Shown one piece after another: positions 45,321 through 57,900 of a stretch of 64,000 nt of DNA (positions are counted from its first letter, which is position 1; the number at the start of each line of letters is the position of its first letter). The stretch covers positions 335,713,090 to 335,777,089 of the forward strand of contig NC_061514.1 of the NCBI RefSeq assembly GCF_022539505.1. Reading direction: 5' to 3'. The notes under the pieces were generated by a model, which saw only the letters and a program-made list of their open reading frames with translations, was not told the origin of the DNA and ran no database searches. The position numbers and the translations under genes are program-made. The stretch comes from Lolium rigidum. Its lineage: Eukaryota > Streptophyta > Magnoliopsida > Poales > Poaceae.

Positions 45321-45665
45321 ACCGCCCCTACCCACGCGTCTTGCACACGTCATTTCGGACGGCGGGGTGGTGGCTGTAGCGGCGGAGCAGCGTCCGAGGG
45401 CCCGGGATTGCTCGTCGGAGCGGAGGCAGGCAGCGGCGGCGGGAGAGGAGCGGCGGGAGGGGAGTAGGGTTTCCGAACCGAACTCCCCTCCGCGAACCCT
45501 TTTAATAGGGGCCGTGCGGGGAGTTTCTCGGCCCCTGAACTTCCGATTCAGGCCAGCCCATGTTTACGGGCTCTGATCTGCGCGCGTTTCGGCCAGAACC
45601 CGTAAATCCGCCGGAAAAGTTCGGTTCACGGCGGGATTTACGGGCAATGTTAGAGATGGTCTAAC
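45321..45665. other. GC-rich segment ending in a Harbinger-like terminus
   Basis: The right edge (GGCAATGTTAGAGATGGTC followed by TAA, about 45645-45666) looks like a PIF/Harbinger end. No matching left end exists because the gypsy arm begins there. The remaining part has no coding signature. Confidence 0.4.
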
Positions 45666-45941
45666 ACACCACAAAACTCCAGAAAAGCCCCCTACCAAAC
45701 AGGGCCTGAGGGTAGAGAGGCCTATTTTATTTTATACTATGGAGGAACGGTGGCCTTGCCTCTGGAGAGGGCGAGGCAACGTCTTCTTAAGTACCGAGAC
45801 CTGAGATGGGAGGTCTCACTATGAAGCCCCATTTCATGCGGTGAGTCGTAGTGTCGTACACCTAGGTATACCATGCACTGTTCAAGTGTCACCAAGAAGC
45901 TTGGAGGACAAGGAAACATGACCATACCACAGTGTCACCAA

Positions 45942-47395
45942 GTGTTGCGCGCTGCATGCTGTAAAATAGTGCTTCCGATGAAGTTGCTGCCACCACCACG
46001 AACGCAGATTTCGTGCTCCCGAGTTCCAGTGCTCCTGGTTAGTTTAAAAAATTCAAACCATATCTGTGAGTCTTAAAAAAAGTGAAAAAAATATTTGGAT
46101 GTAGTTCATGAATTATCCCACAAATGTCTAAAATATCAATTCCATTCTGAGCTGTAAAAAAATAACAAAAATGTAGATCTGTAGAAGTATGTTTCAAATC
46201 CCCAAATTTTATCAGATTTGTCATTTTTGTGTAGCCCACAATACAACGAATTTTAAGTCACGATTTTACATGCTTGTGGGATACAACACTAACTATGTGC
46301 AGAATTATTTTCAGATTTTTTTAAAACTTGTAAACCATGATTTTAAATTTATTTGAATGACGAGAGCAGTGGTGCTCAGGAGCAAATGATACTTTCCGCA
46401 ACACCATGCACTATATATGCAAAATAAGCGCTACGAACCACTTTTAGCGTGTTGCATTTTGGTTGAAGGTCACTCTTAGGTCAGTTTTCTCCATAACTTT
46501 CTAGGTATTTTCAAATCTTAGAACTTGGGGGTGGGATGTAGAGTTGCGCCCCCCCCCCCCCTCCCCGGGGAAGTAGTGCTTGAACGACGAGAGCATGCTT
46601 GTGGGATACAACACTAACTATGTGCAAAAAATAGTAGTGCTTCTAGGTATTTTCAAATAAATAACAGTAGTTTTCAAATCTTACAACTTGGGGGTGGGAT
46701 GTACAGTTGCCCCCCCCCCCCCCGGTGAAGTAGTGCTTGAACCATGTGTTGCGCGCTGTAAAATAGTGCTTCCGGTGAAGTTGCTGCCAACATCACGAAC
46801 GCAGATTTCGTGCTCCCGAGTTCCAGTGCTCCTGGTTAGTTCAAAACAATCAAACCATATCTGTGAGTCTTAAAAAAAATTGAAAAAAATATTTGGATGT
46901 AGTTCATGAATTATCCCACAAACGTGTAAAATATCAATTCCAAATACTTTGTATTCTGAGCTGTAAAAAAATAAAAAAAAATGTAGATTTGTAGAAGTAT
47001 GTTTCAAATCCCCAAATTTTATCAGATTTGTCATTTTTGTGTAGCCCACAATACAAAAAAGTTTTAAGTCACGATTTTACATGCTTGTGGGATACAACAC
47101 TAACTATGTGCAGAATTATTTTCAGATTTTTTTAAAACTTGTAAACCATGATTTTAAATTTATTTGAACGACGAAAGCACTGGTGCTCAGGAGCAAATGA
47201 TACTTTCCGCAACACCACGCACTATATATGCAAAATAAGGGCTACAAACCACTTTTAGCGTGTTGCATTTTGGTTGAAGGTTGCTCTTAGGTCAGTTTTC
47301 TCCGTAACTTTCTAGGTATTTTCAAATAAATAACAGTAGTTTTCAAATCTTAGAACTTGGGGGTGGGATGTAGAGTTGCCCCCCCCCCCCCCCCA
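45942..47395 (+). repeat. Tandem array of three units, each ending in a poly-C tract
   Basis: Unit 1 is 45942 to about 46563. A short unit, about 46564-46724, has a large internal deletion. Unit 3 is about 46746-47395. Units 1 and 3 are close copies offset by about 805 bases. Each ends in ACTTGGGGGTGGGATGTA followed by 12-16 C. Units 1 and 3 contain a MITE-like stretch between GTGCTCCCGAGTTCCAGTGC and GGTGCTCAGGAGCAAATG. No coding frame. Confidence 0.75.
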
Positions 47396-48999
47396 AAAAA
47401 AAAAATGAAACCTTACAGATTGAGGTGTGCCCCTTCAAAAAATGGCTGGTCCGTACTGATCGGATTTGTAGAGTCTCAATGTAAATTATATATGTACAAT
47501 ATTTATTTAATATTTGTATTTTAATTTTACATACTATAATATTGCATCTACCTATAATGCTACTATGATTTCTCGCATTATCAATTATAACGATAAAAAT
47601 CAGCTTTTTCCATACATGAATACATGATACTACCTATGATGTTCCTACTGTAGGTAGTCTAACACAACAGGGGCAGTTGAATTTTTATGGACGAACACGC
47701 TACATTATTTTGCTTCTTGTTTAATAATGTCCGGATAAATAGAGGATGATGTCCTTATTTAAAACTCTCTAAAGACACCCCTATATATGAACACATGCAC
47801 ACCTATCTCTATGAACACCTCCAAGAGACTGAATCCAAGAACGTGATCCGATGGATTTTGAGATTGACGAAGTCACCACGGGTGTCTCGCTGACGACGAG
47901 AAAGTCACCTCCCACTGAAAAATATTATAGAACGGATGCGTCCGTGTTTTGAATGAGACACCAACGTGTCAAAACGTGTTGTTTAAACTCTGGTAAGTTG
48001 AGGATGCCACTGCTCTCATAACCATCCAATCATGGGTTGGTTCTCACAGAGAATGTTATTTCGATGCTTAATATGGATCACACATGCTTGACAACTACTA
48101 AACCCGTTGGATGAAAACAAAAACACACTTAACCGAGAAAAAAAGCAATCAAGCAAGAACCGTGAATAGTTCTAGAACAAACGATGTGATAGCTAGTACC
48201 TTAACTGTAGAAGATCTTACCAAACTTACATACACCTAAAATAAGTCAACACTCTAGCAAACTCAATCAAGATATATGTATACTTGTTATATTTTACATA
48301 TGTATGTGTTTTCGAAATATCTGGCTTAGAATATTAAAATGTATGGTGAACATATACAGACCATAATTCATCTAAGTTGTATAGTAGGATTATGCCTGGA
48401 GGCATGAATTTTATGTATCCTTTTAAAGCAACAAAAATGTTCCTGTGGGGGCAATGTCTCCGAAAAATTAGGAAAATAGCTAAACTAAATAGTGTCACAC
48501 AATATGTTCGATTATGTAAGTGAATTTTGCAAACATATATGTTAGAATTTTATAACGAGTAAAATTTTATATTCATATTTAATAACATTCTTATGTAGTA
48601 CTTTGTTAAATATAATACGGAACAAAATACTACTTCTCTCCACAAAAGGATATCACAATTTGTCTAAATTCGGATGTGTATATATACTCAATCCGAATTT
48701 GGAGAAATCTTCAGCGTTCTTTTATGGACATAAGAAGTAGTCAAGATCATATGTTGACAAAAAAAGAATTGCAAATAAATAAATAAATAAGTTTAGTATA
48801 AACAATTGTTAACCATTAATTTTCATTTTCCGGTCAACAAGTATTTGGATTTTTAATTAGTTTAGTAGTTGTGTCTTGTGATAAATGGTGAATTAGCAAC
48901 CATATCCATCTAACAAGACAAGAAAAGATAATGCACACACTTGTTGCTATGTTGACCTCAAGTAATTAATGTAAGTATGAGTATGTCATTCCACACAAC
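47396..48999. other. AT-rich intergenic DNA
   Basis: No gene seen. Holds the small MITE at 48628-48741. Confidence 0.45.
48628..48741. mobile_element. Stowaway-type (Mariner) MITE, about 114 bp
   Basis: The ends TACTACTTCTCTCCACAAAA and TTTATGGACATAAGAAGTAG are inverted. The inner TTGTCTAAATTCGGATGT and ATCCGAATTTGGAGAAAT are also inverted, as in the common grass Stowaway built on ACTCCCTCCGTCCACAAA. Confidence 0.65.
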
Positions 49000-49660
49000 A
49001 ACAACTGCATCTTCTCCACATATTGTGACGCTCAAACAGATCCGATGTGGCTTGCGATTTTTTGGGATAATCTCCAAAGGAAGACCCTAGCTTTAGAAGG
49101 TGCACAATTTTTTTCAATGACAGCACCAACCCTTCACCTCTTACTCCGGGTTTGAAGCTCTGGAATTTCATTCAAAGTAATTTTCCCAATTGATCTTTGT
49201 ATTTACCATCATGCGATAAGCCGGCCATACCGAGAAAATCTCCTAGCAATCAAAGTTCCATGCCCAAATAATCAGGTTGTCTTCGTGAGCAAAGTGGTAT
49301 GTTTAAAATTACCAAGGCATCCATAGGAAGAAAGCATCCACAAATTAAGTCTTCCTTCCAACATGTTGAGGTTGTGTCTCATCAAATCATTTACAAATTG
49401 AGGTGGATCAGCTTTGAGTGACACAATTGGTTTCAAGCTATGCGTCTAGGTCCTGGTCGGTCGTCCATCATCAATGCGACTGATTAATCCCTGAACAAGT
49501 ATGTCTCTACCTTCAAGAATAGACCGCCAAAAAATGTGATTGCATAAACCCCAAGAACTTTGGCCGGCTTATGGGAGGCGAAATGGAGGAAGAGAAGCAT
49601 GTATCTTTAAGTGAACTGCTTGAACGGGGGCTAGGCTCGGGAGCGGAAGACCGAGAAAAT
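49000..49660 (-). pseudogene. LINE ORF2 C-terminal remnant (zf-RVT region)
   Basis: The minus strand reads FWRSILEGRDILVQGLISRI, DDGRPT, VNDLM and further C-terminal pieces such as PLEIIPKNRKPH, with several stops. This is the region after the polymerase in plant L1-type LINEs. It is probably the 3' part of the same element whose polymerase end lies at 52700-53060. Confidence 0.65.
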
Positions 49661-50339
49661 GAAGAGACGGTAGCCTTTGATTTGATGAAATAGCTACGTT
49701 ATTTTCTTATTTAAATCAGATATAGTAAATCTATTGTTCATCTTTCTCTTTAATTTTCTCCTCTCTTTCTGTTCCTGTTGGTGCTAGGGTTGCCAAGGGA
49801 GTTGTAGTGAGATGCTACTAATGCAGCTATTTCTGATGTTCGGGCAATGCAGCAAAAGTGAAAAGAAAACGATACGATGCTTCTATTTATGTCTTTCTAT
49901 ATTATGGCATTCTATGTGGCGCTTGATGACATTTTGTTCAATGACTCTAATTTATACATGCCACCGCGAAAGAGGAGGAAACCCTCAAAGTCTGCTTCAT
50001 CTTCAAAGGGAAAAGAAAGAAAGCTGAATCTTCTAGTCTACATACCCAAAGCATGATTGGAGCAAGCTGCCTTGATCAATATACTGGATCTATAACATCT
50101 GAGAAGAAAGGGGTGATTCCTACTATGACACCAGATAATCCACCACCAGAGAATAGTAAATCCTAAACTAGATAAAGCCGAGTATGTGAGGAAGCCTAGG
50201 TAGTTGTTTGACCAGAGGAAGCACGGCGGAAGGAAGCGGATAGAACATTCCATCAAGGAAGAAGTCATATGTTGTCTTACCATGATCTGTATCCATTGGT
50301 CAAAATGAAAATCATTAGTTATTAGTTCGGAAAAGAGTA
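49661..50339. other. Unassigned DNA between LINE remnant and organelle-like segment
   Basis: Short open stretches without family signatures. No element ends were identified. Confidence 0.35.
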
Positions 50340-52700
50340 TCAATCCCGGGTTTTAGGGAAATCATCCGGGTAAGCCTAATGGTATAGTTCTAGTCTAGTG
50401 GCCCTAATTCACAGTTGCATTTATTACACTTTTACAAGACGAAAGCGATAGTGATTAGAACGCGCTAGACTGGCTGATAAAATCTATCCCACTCTGTCTA
50501 AGCAGTCGAGTTTCGCTTCTTTCCAGTAAGTCAGTCGATCTTGATTTGTTCTCCTCTCCCTTTCGGTAGAAATCAGAACTCTATGATTCGATTCTTTATT
50601 CTTTTTTTTTTTTCATTTTATTTTTACTTCAAGGATTGGGAGGAGGTGGCGTAAAAAGGAATTCGAAATCCGTCCCTTCCCACAGAATCATCGGGCTTGA
50701 CTTTCCTTACTTTCCAACCCCGCTACTGTAAAAACAACACTTTTGTTTTGAGACTAGCTAGTCGCTATGGTTTGCGGGGAAACTCTTTCCTGCTGTGAAT
50801 TTCCGAGGTCGGGAGGGGCCCTTTCCTTCTACCTTAGTGAACCCATTCACCAATAATTGTATCACTCAAAGCCAAAGACCAATTCCTTCCTTTTTACGTG
50901 GTCTAGGTGGCTAGGATACTATGCCCTTCTTTTTAGAGGCTCAAAGACGAGTTCTTTGAAGGAAGAAAAAGAAGCCATGTGTCTCGGATGAAGAAAGGAA
51001 ACAAAAATACTGAATTTGATCCATCTCCTCCCTTTTCTTTAAACCAAGAGCTGCTCCTCCCTTTTATTTTTTTATTTCATTTCAATATGATTTCGTTTGT
51101 GTTCATGCTTTCAATTTAGAACCCCACGGAAGTGAATAGAAAAAAGAGGACGTGTTTTTGCATTAAACCAACCAGATGCACAAGCCACAGGTTCGGTCAT
51201 TCATTGGACACTCACTCTTTTGTATCCCCGTAGCTTCGCTAGATTTCTTTGATCTCGTGCATTTGCAATGCGGTGCTCGTAATTCCCCCAGAGGATGCTA
51301 TGGCTTGGAGGCTCATAAAGTCTAACAGGCTTACCTATTTACCTTATTTCTTTTTGGACATAATGAATTCTAACTTTCTGGAAAGAATGGGGGTTCTATA
51401 GGGGGCACCTTCTCTTCCTTTTTGAGAAAGATGAACTTGTTTTTTTTCAATAAGTTCTATTGCTTTGAAACATTTAGTATATAACATAATATATATAAGA
51501 AAAAATCTTCAAAGGTAGTCACAGGACAACCTTTCCGAGTTCTAACTTCCAAACCTATAACTTGGTTTGCTTGCCTGCTTCCTATCTGACCTATCAATCA
51601 AGGACATGTTAATAGTTCTTCTTTTCACTTTTTCTTCCCACCTCGGCACCTTCAATGACTAAATAGTCCTCACATTCTGCAATCATGACTGAACTTGTCT
51701 CGCCCTCCGCAAGTTCTCTTTTATATATCCTGCACTATTCTTGTGTCCCGGGAAACAATTTCCTTTCAATTTCATATGGAATCGTGCTTGTTTGCAAGGA
51801 TGTTTTCTCCTCAACTGGATTCTATTATCCTGGCTCTACTCCTGGCGCCAAAGGAGAGAGTGATGCTACTTGTTTTTTGAAGGCGCCTTTGTTGTAATGA
51901 ATGATAGGGAATCTGGAACCATGATTCCTCGGAGTGCTTGCCCCCCATTCTTCGCCTTTCTTCGCTAGTTCGCTTAAGTACATAGGTTATGACAATACAA
52001 CATTCTATCTTTTTTTGCTTTGGCTTGAAACACTTATTTTCTTATTATCTTTTTGATTTGCTTTCGCCCTAGACAATCTCTTTGCTTGGGTCGGCAGTTT
52101 GGTTTATCTGACTATCTCTTGCCCAGATGGCTTTTCTTAAGAAAGTAAGCCTTTCACGGCTGCCCCCGGTCAGTTCACTTTGCAGCAGTTCATCGGATTC
52201 TTAGATATATTTGAGCTTTTCTCTAGCCGTCATTTTGCCTTCATCGTCTTCTTTAGAGTTGCGTGCTACTACTGATACCGATTGGGCCTGTAGATAGGTG
52301 CTCAACTACAGGCTTCTCTATTTTATGGGGAGACTCTCCACTATCTTGGATGAGATAAAAGCAATAGACAGTTGCTCCTTCCACTGCCGAAGCGGAGTAA
52401 CGTGCCATGGCACACTACTAGATAGATTGTATGGCTCCGTTGGTGACTTTGTGATCGTGGATTCCCACATCGATTCTTATGGATAGAAGATCCGTAGAAG
52501 CGGGAGAAAAGAGTAAGGAGTACCAGAAAAACAAGATTCAGGACTTTCTGCCCACAAAGAAATAGTAGCATTTGAAACTAGAAATATTTACTCTTTTCTT
52601 TGTCTCAACGGCTTCACTCACAAGATAAGACTGATCGTTATCTACGGCTGGTGCTGCTTCTATCTCTCAAAAGACTGGGATCCCTATGCTCTAACCTATC
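50340..52700. other. Possible nuclear insertion of mitochondrial DNA
   Basis: Unlike its flanks, this stretch has the look of grass mitochondrial intergenic DNA: many short words of the CTTTCCTTCT/GAAAGAAG kind, balanced base content and no TE signatures. No mitochondrial gene could be named, so this rests on texture only. Confidence 0.4.
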
Positions 52701-53060
52701 GGATAATCTTCACTTTCCTGCCATCCCGCATGAGCATACGGTATATATATAAGTCAGTGGAGGAGTCAAAGAGTCACCACGCGACAATCTAAAGCTTGTC
52801 AGCGAGTAAACCAGAATAGCTTGGGCGAATGATTTCACAAGCACCTGTAATCCATCCTTTAACCTTTCTCCACACACGATCTCAGAAGAATTTGAAAGTC
52901 CCATTCCTTGAGCTTCCTACATCTGTTGGCACCCCAAGGTAACGGTCATTCAGTGCCTCATTGTTTACATCAAGAATGTTTTTGACTACATCACCAGTAG
53001 GTTCAGAACATCCTTTGGTGAAAATATCGAAGATTTCTCGTCATCGTACCTCTACCCATA
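52700..53060 (-). pseudogene. LINE reverse transcriptase C-terminal remnant
   Basis: The minus strand reads GCSEPTGDVVKNILDVNNEA, RYLGVPTDVGSSRNGTFKFF, a stop, DRVWRKVKGW and, after a frame change, KSFAQAILVYSLTSFRLSRG. This is the typical end of a plant L1 reverse transcriptase (LG(L/V)PT, RVW.KVKGW, KSVAQAIP.YSM). Broken by stops and shifts. Confidence 0.75.
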
Positions 53061-54314
53061 AGCATGACAGCACGTTTCCAATAGGTTACATTTTTCTGCT
53101 CCCTCTCAACTTTCTTTGATAAATTAGCTGGCTTTCAAACGCAAATAATAACAGGTGGTTCACTGCAGATGGTGCCACTTCGATTCCTCGGAGGTGCGAT
53201 TGATATCATCGTTGAATTGATGCGCCCACCTAGTTTTTACTGGACTAAAACTATGCGGCCCAGCTATAACAATTGCGGTACTGGGTTGGGCTTGGCTAGA
53301 TAAGGGAAAGTAGGCTGAACCCAACTTGGGAAATCTGAAATAGTTAGATTGGCCCGGGGGATTTGTCCGTACTCTCTGTGCACCAAATGAAAGCCCACTG
53401 TACTGGAATCTTCTAGAACTCTCCCTCTAGAACCACCATGCATTTAATTTATACTCTTATGAAACGACTGTAGGAGTAGGCATCTTCGCTCCATCTTGTT
53501 CGGAAAATTCCATCATCTAATGGTAATCTGAAAGAAGTGTTTGTACAGAATTGGACGCTGGAAATTTGAACATATCAATTGTTCGCAAAAAGGAATGCAG
53601 ACTCAACTGCAGAGTAAATTTCATATTTCGTCAACTATAAAGTCTAAAACCGCAATGCACCACCAAACTATTGGCAGAGAGGCAGAGACCCCAGAGTGTG
53701 GCCAATAAAACCAAAAAAGGCAGAACCAGCGGTGATGCTTAGCACGACGTCGACTAAGATTCATAGAACGGGAGACGCCAAAACCGAAACCCCTGGCTAC
53801 GCACGCAGGCGTCAAGGGGCAGGTCCAGCTCCAGCTGCAGGGCACATCTCGCAGAAAGCTAGAGATCACAAACATTGTCCACTTGTCTCACGGACACTCC
53901 GTCCAGAGAGTTGCACAGACCATCGTCGGACAGCCACCGCTCCCAAGCCCAGGAAGCCAACAAACGAACCCCTTCCACGAACCATAAAGCAAAGCCCCAC
54001 AAATATCAATCACACGAAGAACCAACCTGTTACAAGGGCAGTGGCATCTCTAGCTCATCGGGGATTAAACCTCATGTTCGATGTTTTCGTGTCTCGTAAA
54101 AAAGCGGAATATTCTTTTAAAGGGAAGCAACGCTTCCATCGACAGCAAGGTGTTAGTGATGACTTTGTCAATCTCAAGACCTGTTGGATCAGTTTATCGA
54201 CTCAATACGGTGTAGTGTGTTCGGGCGAATGTATGTACGTATGTATAAGCTTTTGCGGTATACTCTATTTGTAAAAGAAAAAAATCAATCACACGCACGG
54301 TACTTCAACGGAAA
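53061..54314. other. Upstream intergenic region of CHLH
   Basis: No supported gene. An open stretch at 53696-54274 lacks any family signature. No terminal repeats noticed. Confidence 0.4.
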
Positions 54315-54900
54315 ATGCACGGCCTAAGATGCAGAAACATAAGAAGGGGAAACGGAATCCGGCGACGCGACGACCCACCGGAAGCAGGGGTGCCCTCTGC
54401 GGCCGGGGTCAGTGCCACGCGCAGGCCTCCAACAGCGACCGCGAGTTATCCGCCTCCTCATCGCCTCCCTCCGGCGGGACTCGCCCAGGAAATCCCCGGG
54501 GGCCAATCGCAGCGCGCGGAGCCCCGATCGCGATCCGCTTTTCTCACCCCCGGCCCCGTGCCCCACCGCCAGGCTCCCCGTCACCGCCAACGTGTGACGG
54601 CTCCGGCCACCGGATGCCCCGGGACACCCCGTAGCCGCTTGTCAGCCAGACCTGTCCTCCGCCCTCCCCCTGGCAAAAGAGAACCTATACATTCCCGAGC
54701 TCCCACACTCTCCAGCTCGCTCCTTGCCTCCCCTGTTTTTCCGAGGGAACCACAACCCAAGAACACAGCCACCCTTCATTCAGCACACAGAGAAGAAGCG
54801 GTGTCGGGGCTTGCTCCATTGTAAAATACTAGCTGTAGCTCTCTACTACTGACTCGGGCCGCTCGTGTGGGCTGTGTATTTTATTCGGGAGGGGATAGAC
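54315..54900 (+). promoter_or_regulatory. CHLH promoter and 5' untranslated region
   Basis: GC-rich island with a CCAAT motif at about 54505, an ACGT core in CAACGTGTGACGG at about 54588 and a weak TATA-like CTATACATT at 54685-54693, about 210 bases before the start codon. The last 100 bases (ACACAGAGAAGAAGCGG onward) look like leader. The exact transcription start is not known. Confidence 0.5.
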
Positions 54901-57900
54901 ATGTCGTCTCTCGTGTCCACGCCCTTCGCCACGGCCACCGGGGCGCGGAAGAAGCTGCGCGCGCCCGTGCCGCTCCACTCCTTCCTCCTCAGCCGGGGCC
55001 GGCACCTCGGGCGGCGCGCGTCCATCCGATGCGCCGTCGCCGGGAACGGCCTCTTCACGCAGACCAACCCGGACGTGCGGCGGGTGGTGCCCCCGGAGCG
55101 CGGGCTGCCGCGCGTCAAGGTCGTCTACGTGGTGCTCGAGGCGCAGTACCAGTCCTCGGTCACGGCCGCCGTGCAGCAGCTGAACGCGGACCCGCGCCGG
55201 GCGGCCGAGTTCGAGGTGGTCGGGTACCTGGTCGAGGAGCTGCGGGACGGCGACACCTACGCGGCCTTCTGCGACGACGTGGCGGCCGCCAACGTGTTCA
55301 TCGGCTCGCTCATCTTCGTGGAGGAGCTGGCGCTCAAGGTGCGGGACGCCGTGGCGCAGCACCGGGACCGGATGGACGCCGTGCTCGTCTTCCCGTCCAT
55401 GCCGGAGGTCATGCGGCTCAACAAGCTCGGCTCCTTCAGCATGGCGCAGCTGGGCCAGTCCAAGAGCCCCTTCTTCCAGCTCTTCAAGCGCAACAAGAAG
55501 GACTCCTCCGGCTTCGCCGACAGCATGCTCAAGCTCGTCCGCACCCTGCCCAAGGTGCTCAAGTACCTGCCCTCCGACAAGGCGCAGGACGCGCGGCTCT
55601 ACATCCTCAGCCTCCAGTTCTGGCTCGGCGGCTCCCCCGACAACCTCCAGAACTTCCTCAAGATGATCGCCGTCTCCTACGTGCCCGCGCTCAAGGGCGC
55701 CGACATCAAGTACGACGACCCCGTCCTCTTCCTCGACACCGGCATCTGGCACCCGCTCGCGCCCACCATGTACGACGACGTCAAGGAGTACCTCAACTGG
55801 TACGACACGCGCCGCGACACCACCGGCAAGCTCAAGGACCGCGACGCGCCCGTCATCGGACTCGTGCTCCAGAGGAGCCACATTGTCACGGGAGACGACG
55901 GGCACTACGTCGCCGTCATCATGGAGCTCGAGGCCAGAGGCGCCAAGGTAATTCCCATCTTCGCCGGCGGCCTCGACTTCTCGGGCCCCACGCAGCAGTA
56001 CCTCGTCGACTCCATCACCAAGAAGCCCTTTGTCAACGCCGTCGTGTCGCTCACCGGCTTCGCGCTCGTCGGCGGGCCTGCCAGGCAGGACCACCCCAAG
56101 GCTATCGCCGCGCTGCAGAAGCTCGACGTGCCATACATCGTCGCCCTGCCGCTCGTCTTCCAGACCACCGAGGAGTGGCTAAACAGCACCTTGGGACTTC
56201 ACCCCATCCAGGTGGCGCTGCAGGTTGCGCTACCGGAGCTCGACGGTGGCATGGAGCCCATTGTCTTCTCTGGACGGGACCCAAGATCAGGTAAGCCAGC
56301 TCTACACTGCATCATGACTCCTTCCTCATTTGTTTGCATCAATCGATGTACTCGGACCTGAATCTGAAATGTGTGTTTGATGCAGGCAAGTCCCATGCAC
56401 TACACAAGAGGGTGGAGCAGCTCTGCACCAGAGCTATCAGATGGGCAGTACTCAAGAGGAAAACCAAGGTATGCATCTCACCTCTGCATGCTTGCTGTAT
56501 TTTACTAGTAGTATTTGTACAGGTTGTCCTGTTTATGTTATTAAAGAGAAAAGGATAATATGTCAGTAGTTCTGACGTCCATCTCCCTCTTGGGACTTGA
56601 GGTGTGAATAGACAAACTCATTGACATATTACCTGAACTAGTTCACTGCTTATGCCGGAAACTAGGGCTGCTTGTTAAATTTAGGTATTACCCCTTCCAA
56701 GTATGCTTAGGGAAAAATTAGCCCCCTCAAAAATAGAAAAACTAGTCAACATATTATCTCAACTAACCTCAGTTCTCGAAGAAAAAAAAACTAACCTCAC
56801 AAGCATGTTGAAAACTAGAACTGCTCTTCAATTGATCAAGTAACTCTTCTAGCTTGCACCATTCACCACTAAACAGTGTGCCGTACATATCAAGTTATCA
56901 ACGCTGCAAGCTTGCTAATCTGCTAGTACGAGAATGAGATTTTAAATAAACGATGAAAATCCTAGTGGATCACTATCATCACATCAAGTTGAGTAAAGAG
57001 CAAGAACAGATTACAAAATCTAGCAGACAACTGCTAACTGACTGACTTCTCCTTCAAATGAAAATTAAGATCATGCGAGGACAAATTCCATACTTCGCTG
57101 CAGAATCTTAAACATAAGTTATGTGATCTAGTTTCCACTTTCATGTCGAATTCCTAATGGGTTATAAAAAAAAATACTCATTCCTGAGTTCTTGTATGCG
57201 CAGGTTTGCAAAACAAACATAAAAGTAATTACCTTTTCTTCCTATTTGTTGCAGGATGCCAAGAAACTAGCCATCACCGTTTTCAGCTTCCCACCAGACA
57301 AGGGCAATGTTGGCACTGCAGCATACCTGAATGTCTTCAGCTCCATCTATTCCGTCCTAAAGGATCTCAAGAAGGACGGCTACAATGTTGATGGCCTTCC
57401 AGACACACCTGAAGAACTCATCGAGGAGGTTATTCATGATAAGGAGGCCCAGTTCAGCAGCCCCAACCTCAATGTTGTTTACCGCATGAATGTGCGGGAG
57501 TACCAGGCACTAACCCCTTATGCCTCCATGCTGGAGGAGAACTGGGGCAAGGCACCTGGGCATCTCAATTCTGATGGCGAGAACCTCCTTGTCTATGGGA
57601 AGCAGTATGGAAACATCTTCATCGGAGTGCAGCCCACTTTTGGTTATGAAGGTGATCCTATGCGGCTTCTGTTCTCAAAATCTGCCAGCCCTCACCATGG
57701 ATTTGCAGCATACTACACCTATGTTGAGAAGATCTTCAAGGCAGACGCTGTTCTGCATTTCGGCACACACGGATCCCTTGAGTTCATGCCCGGGAAACAA
57801 GTCGGGATGAGTGATGCATGCTATCCTGATAGTCTGATTGGTAACATCCCCAACATCTACTACTATGCAGCAAACAACCCATCAGAAGCAACAGTTGCCA

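Noticed and set aside
45737..45925. Short open frame near a GGAGGTCTCAC-type stretch
   Set aside because: 62 codons with no family signature and no gene context.
46549..47395. Poly-C runs as possible assembly gaps or G-quadruplex loci
   Set aside because: They recur at equivalent positions of tandem units, so they are part of the repeat. Quadruplex formation cannot be judged from a plain homopolymer.
51685..51897. Short plus-strand frame in the organelle-like segment
   Set aside because: No mitochondrial protein recognised in it. It cannot be used as proof of a NUMT.
54829..56094. 421-codon open frame on the minus strand opposite CHLH exon 1
   Set aside because: It is the antisense shadow of a GC-rich exon with few AT-type stops. 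Composition is low-complexity (V, E, G, H) and no family fits.
54867..56294. 475-codon open frame on the plus strand overlapping CHLH exon 1
   Set aside because: Alternative frame of the same GC-rich exon. R/A/G/P-rich with no domain, while the CHLH frame matches the family throughout.
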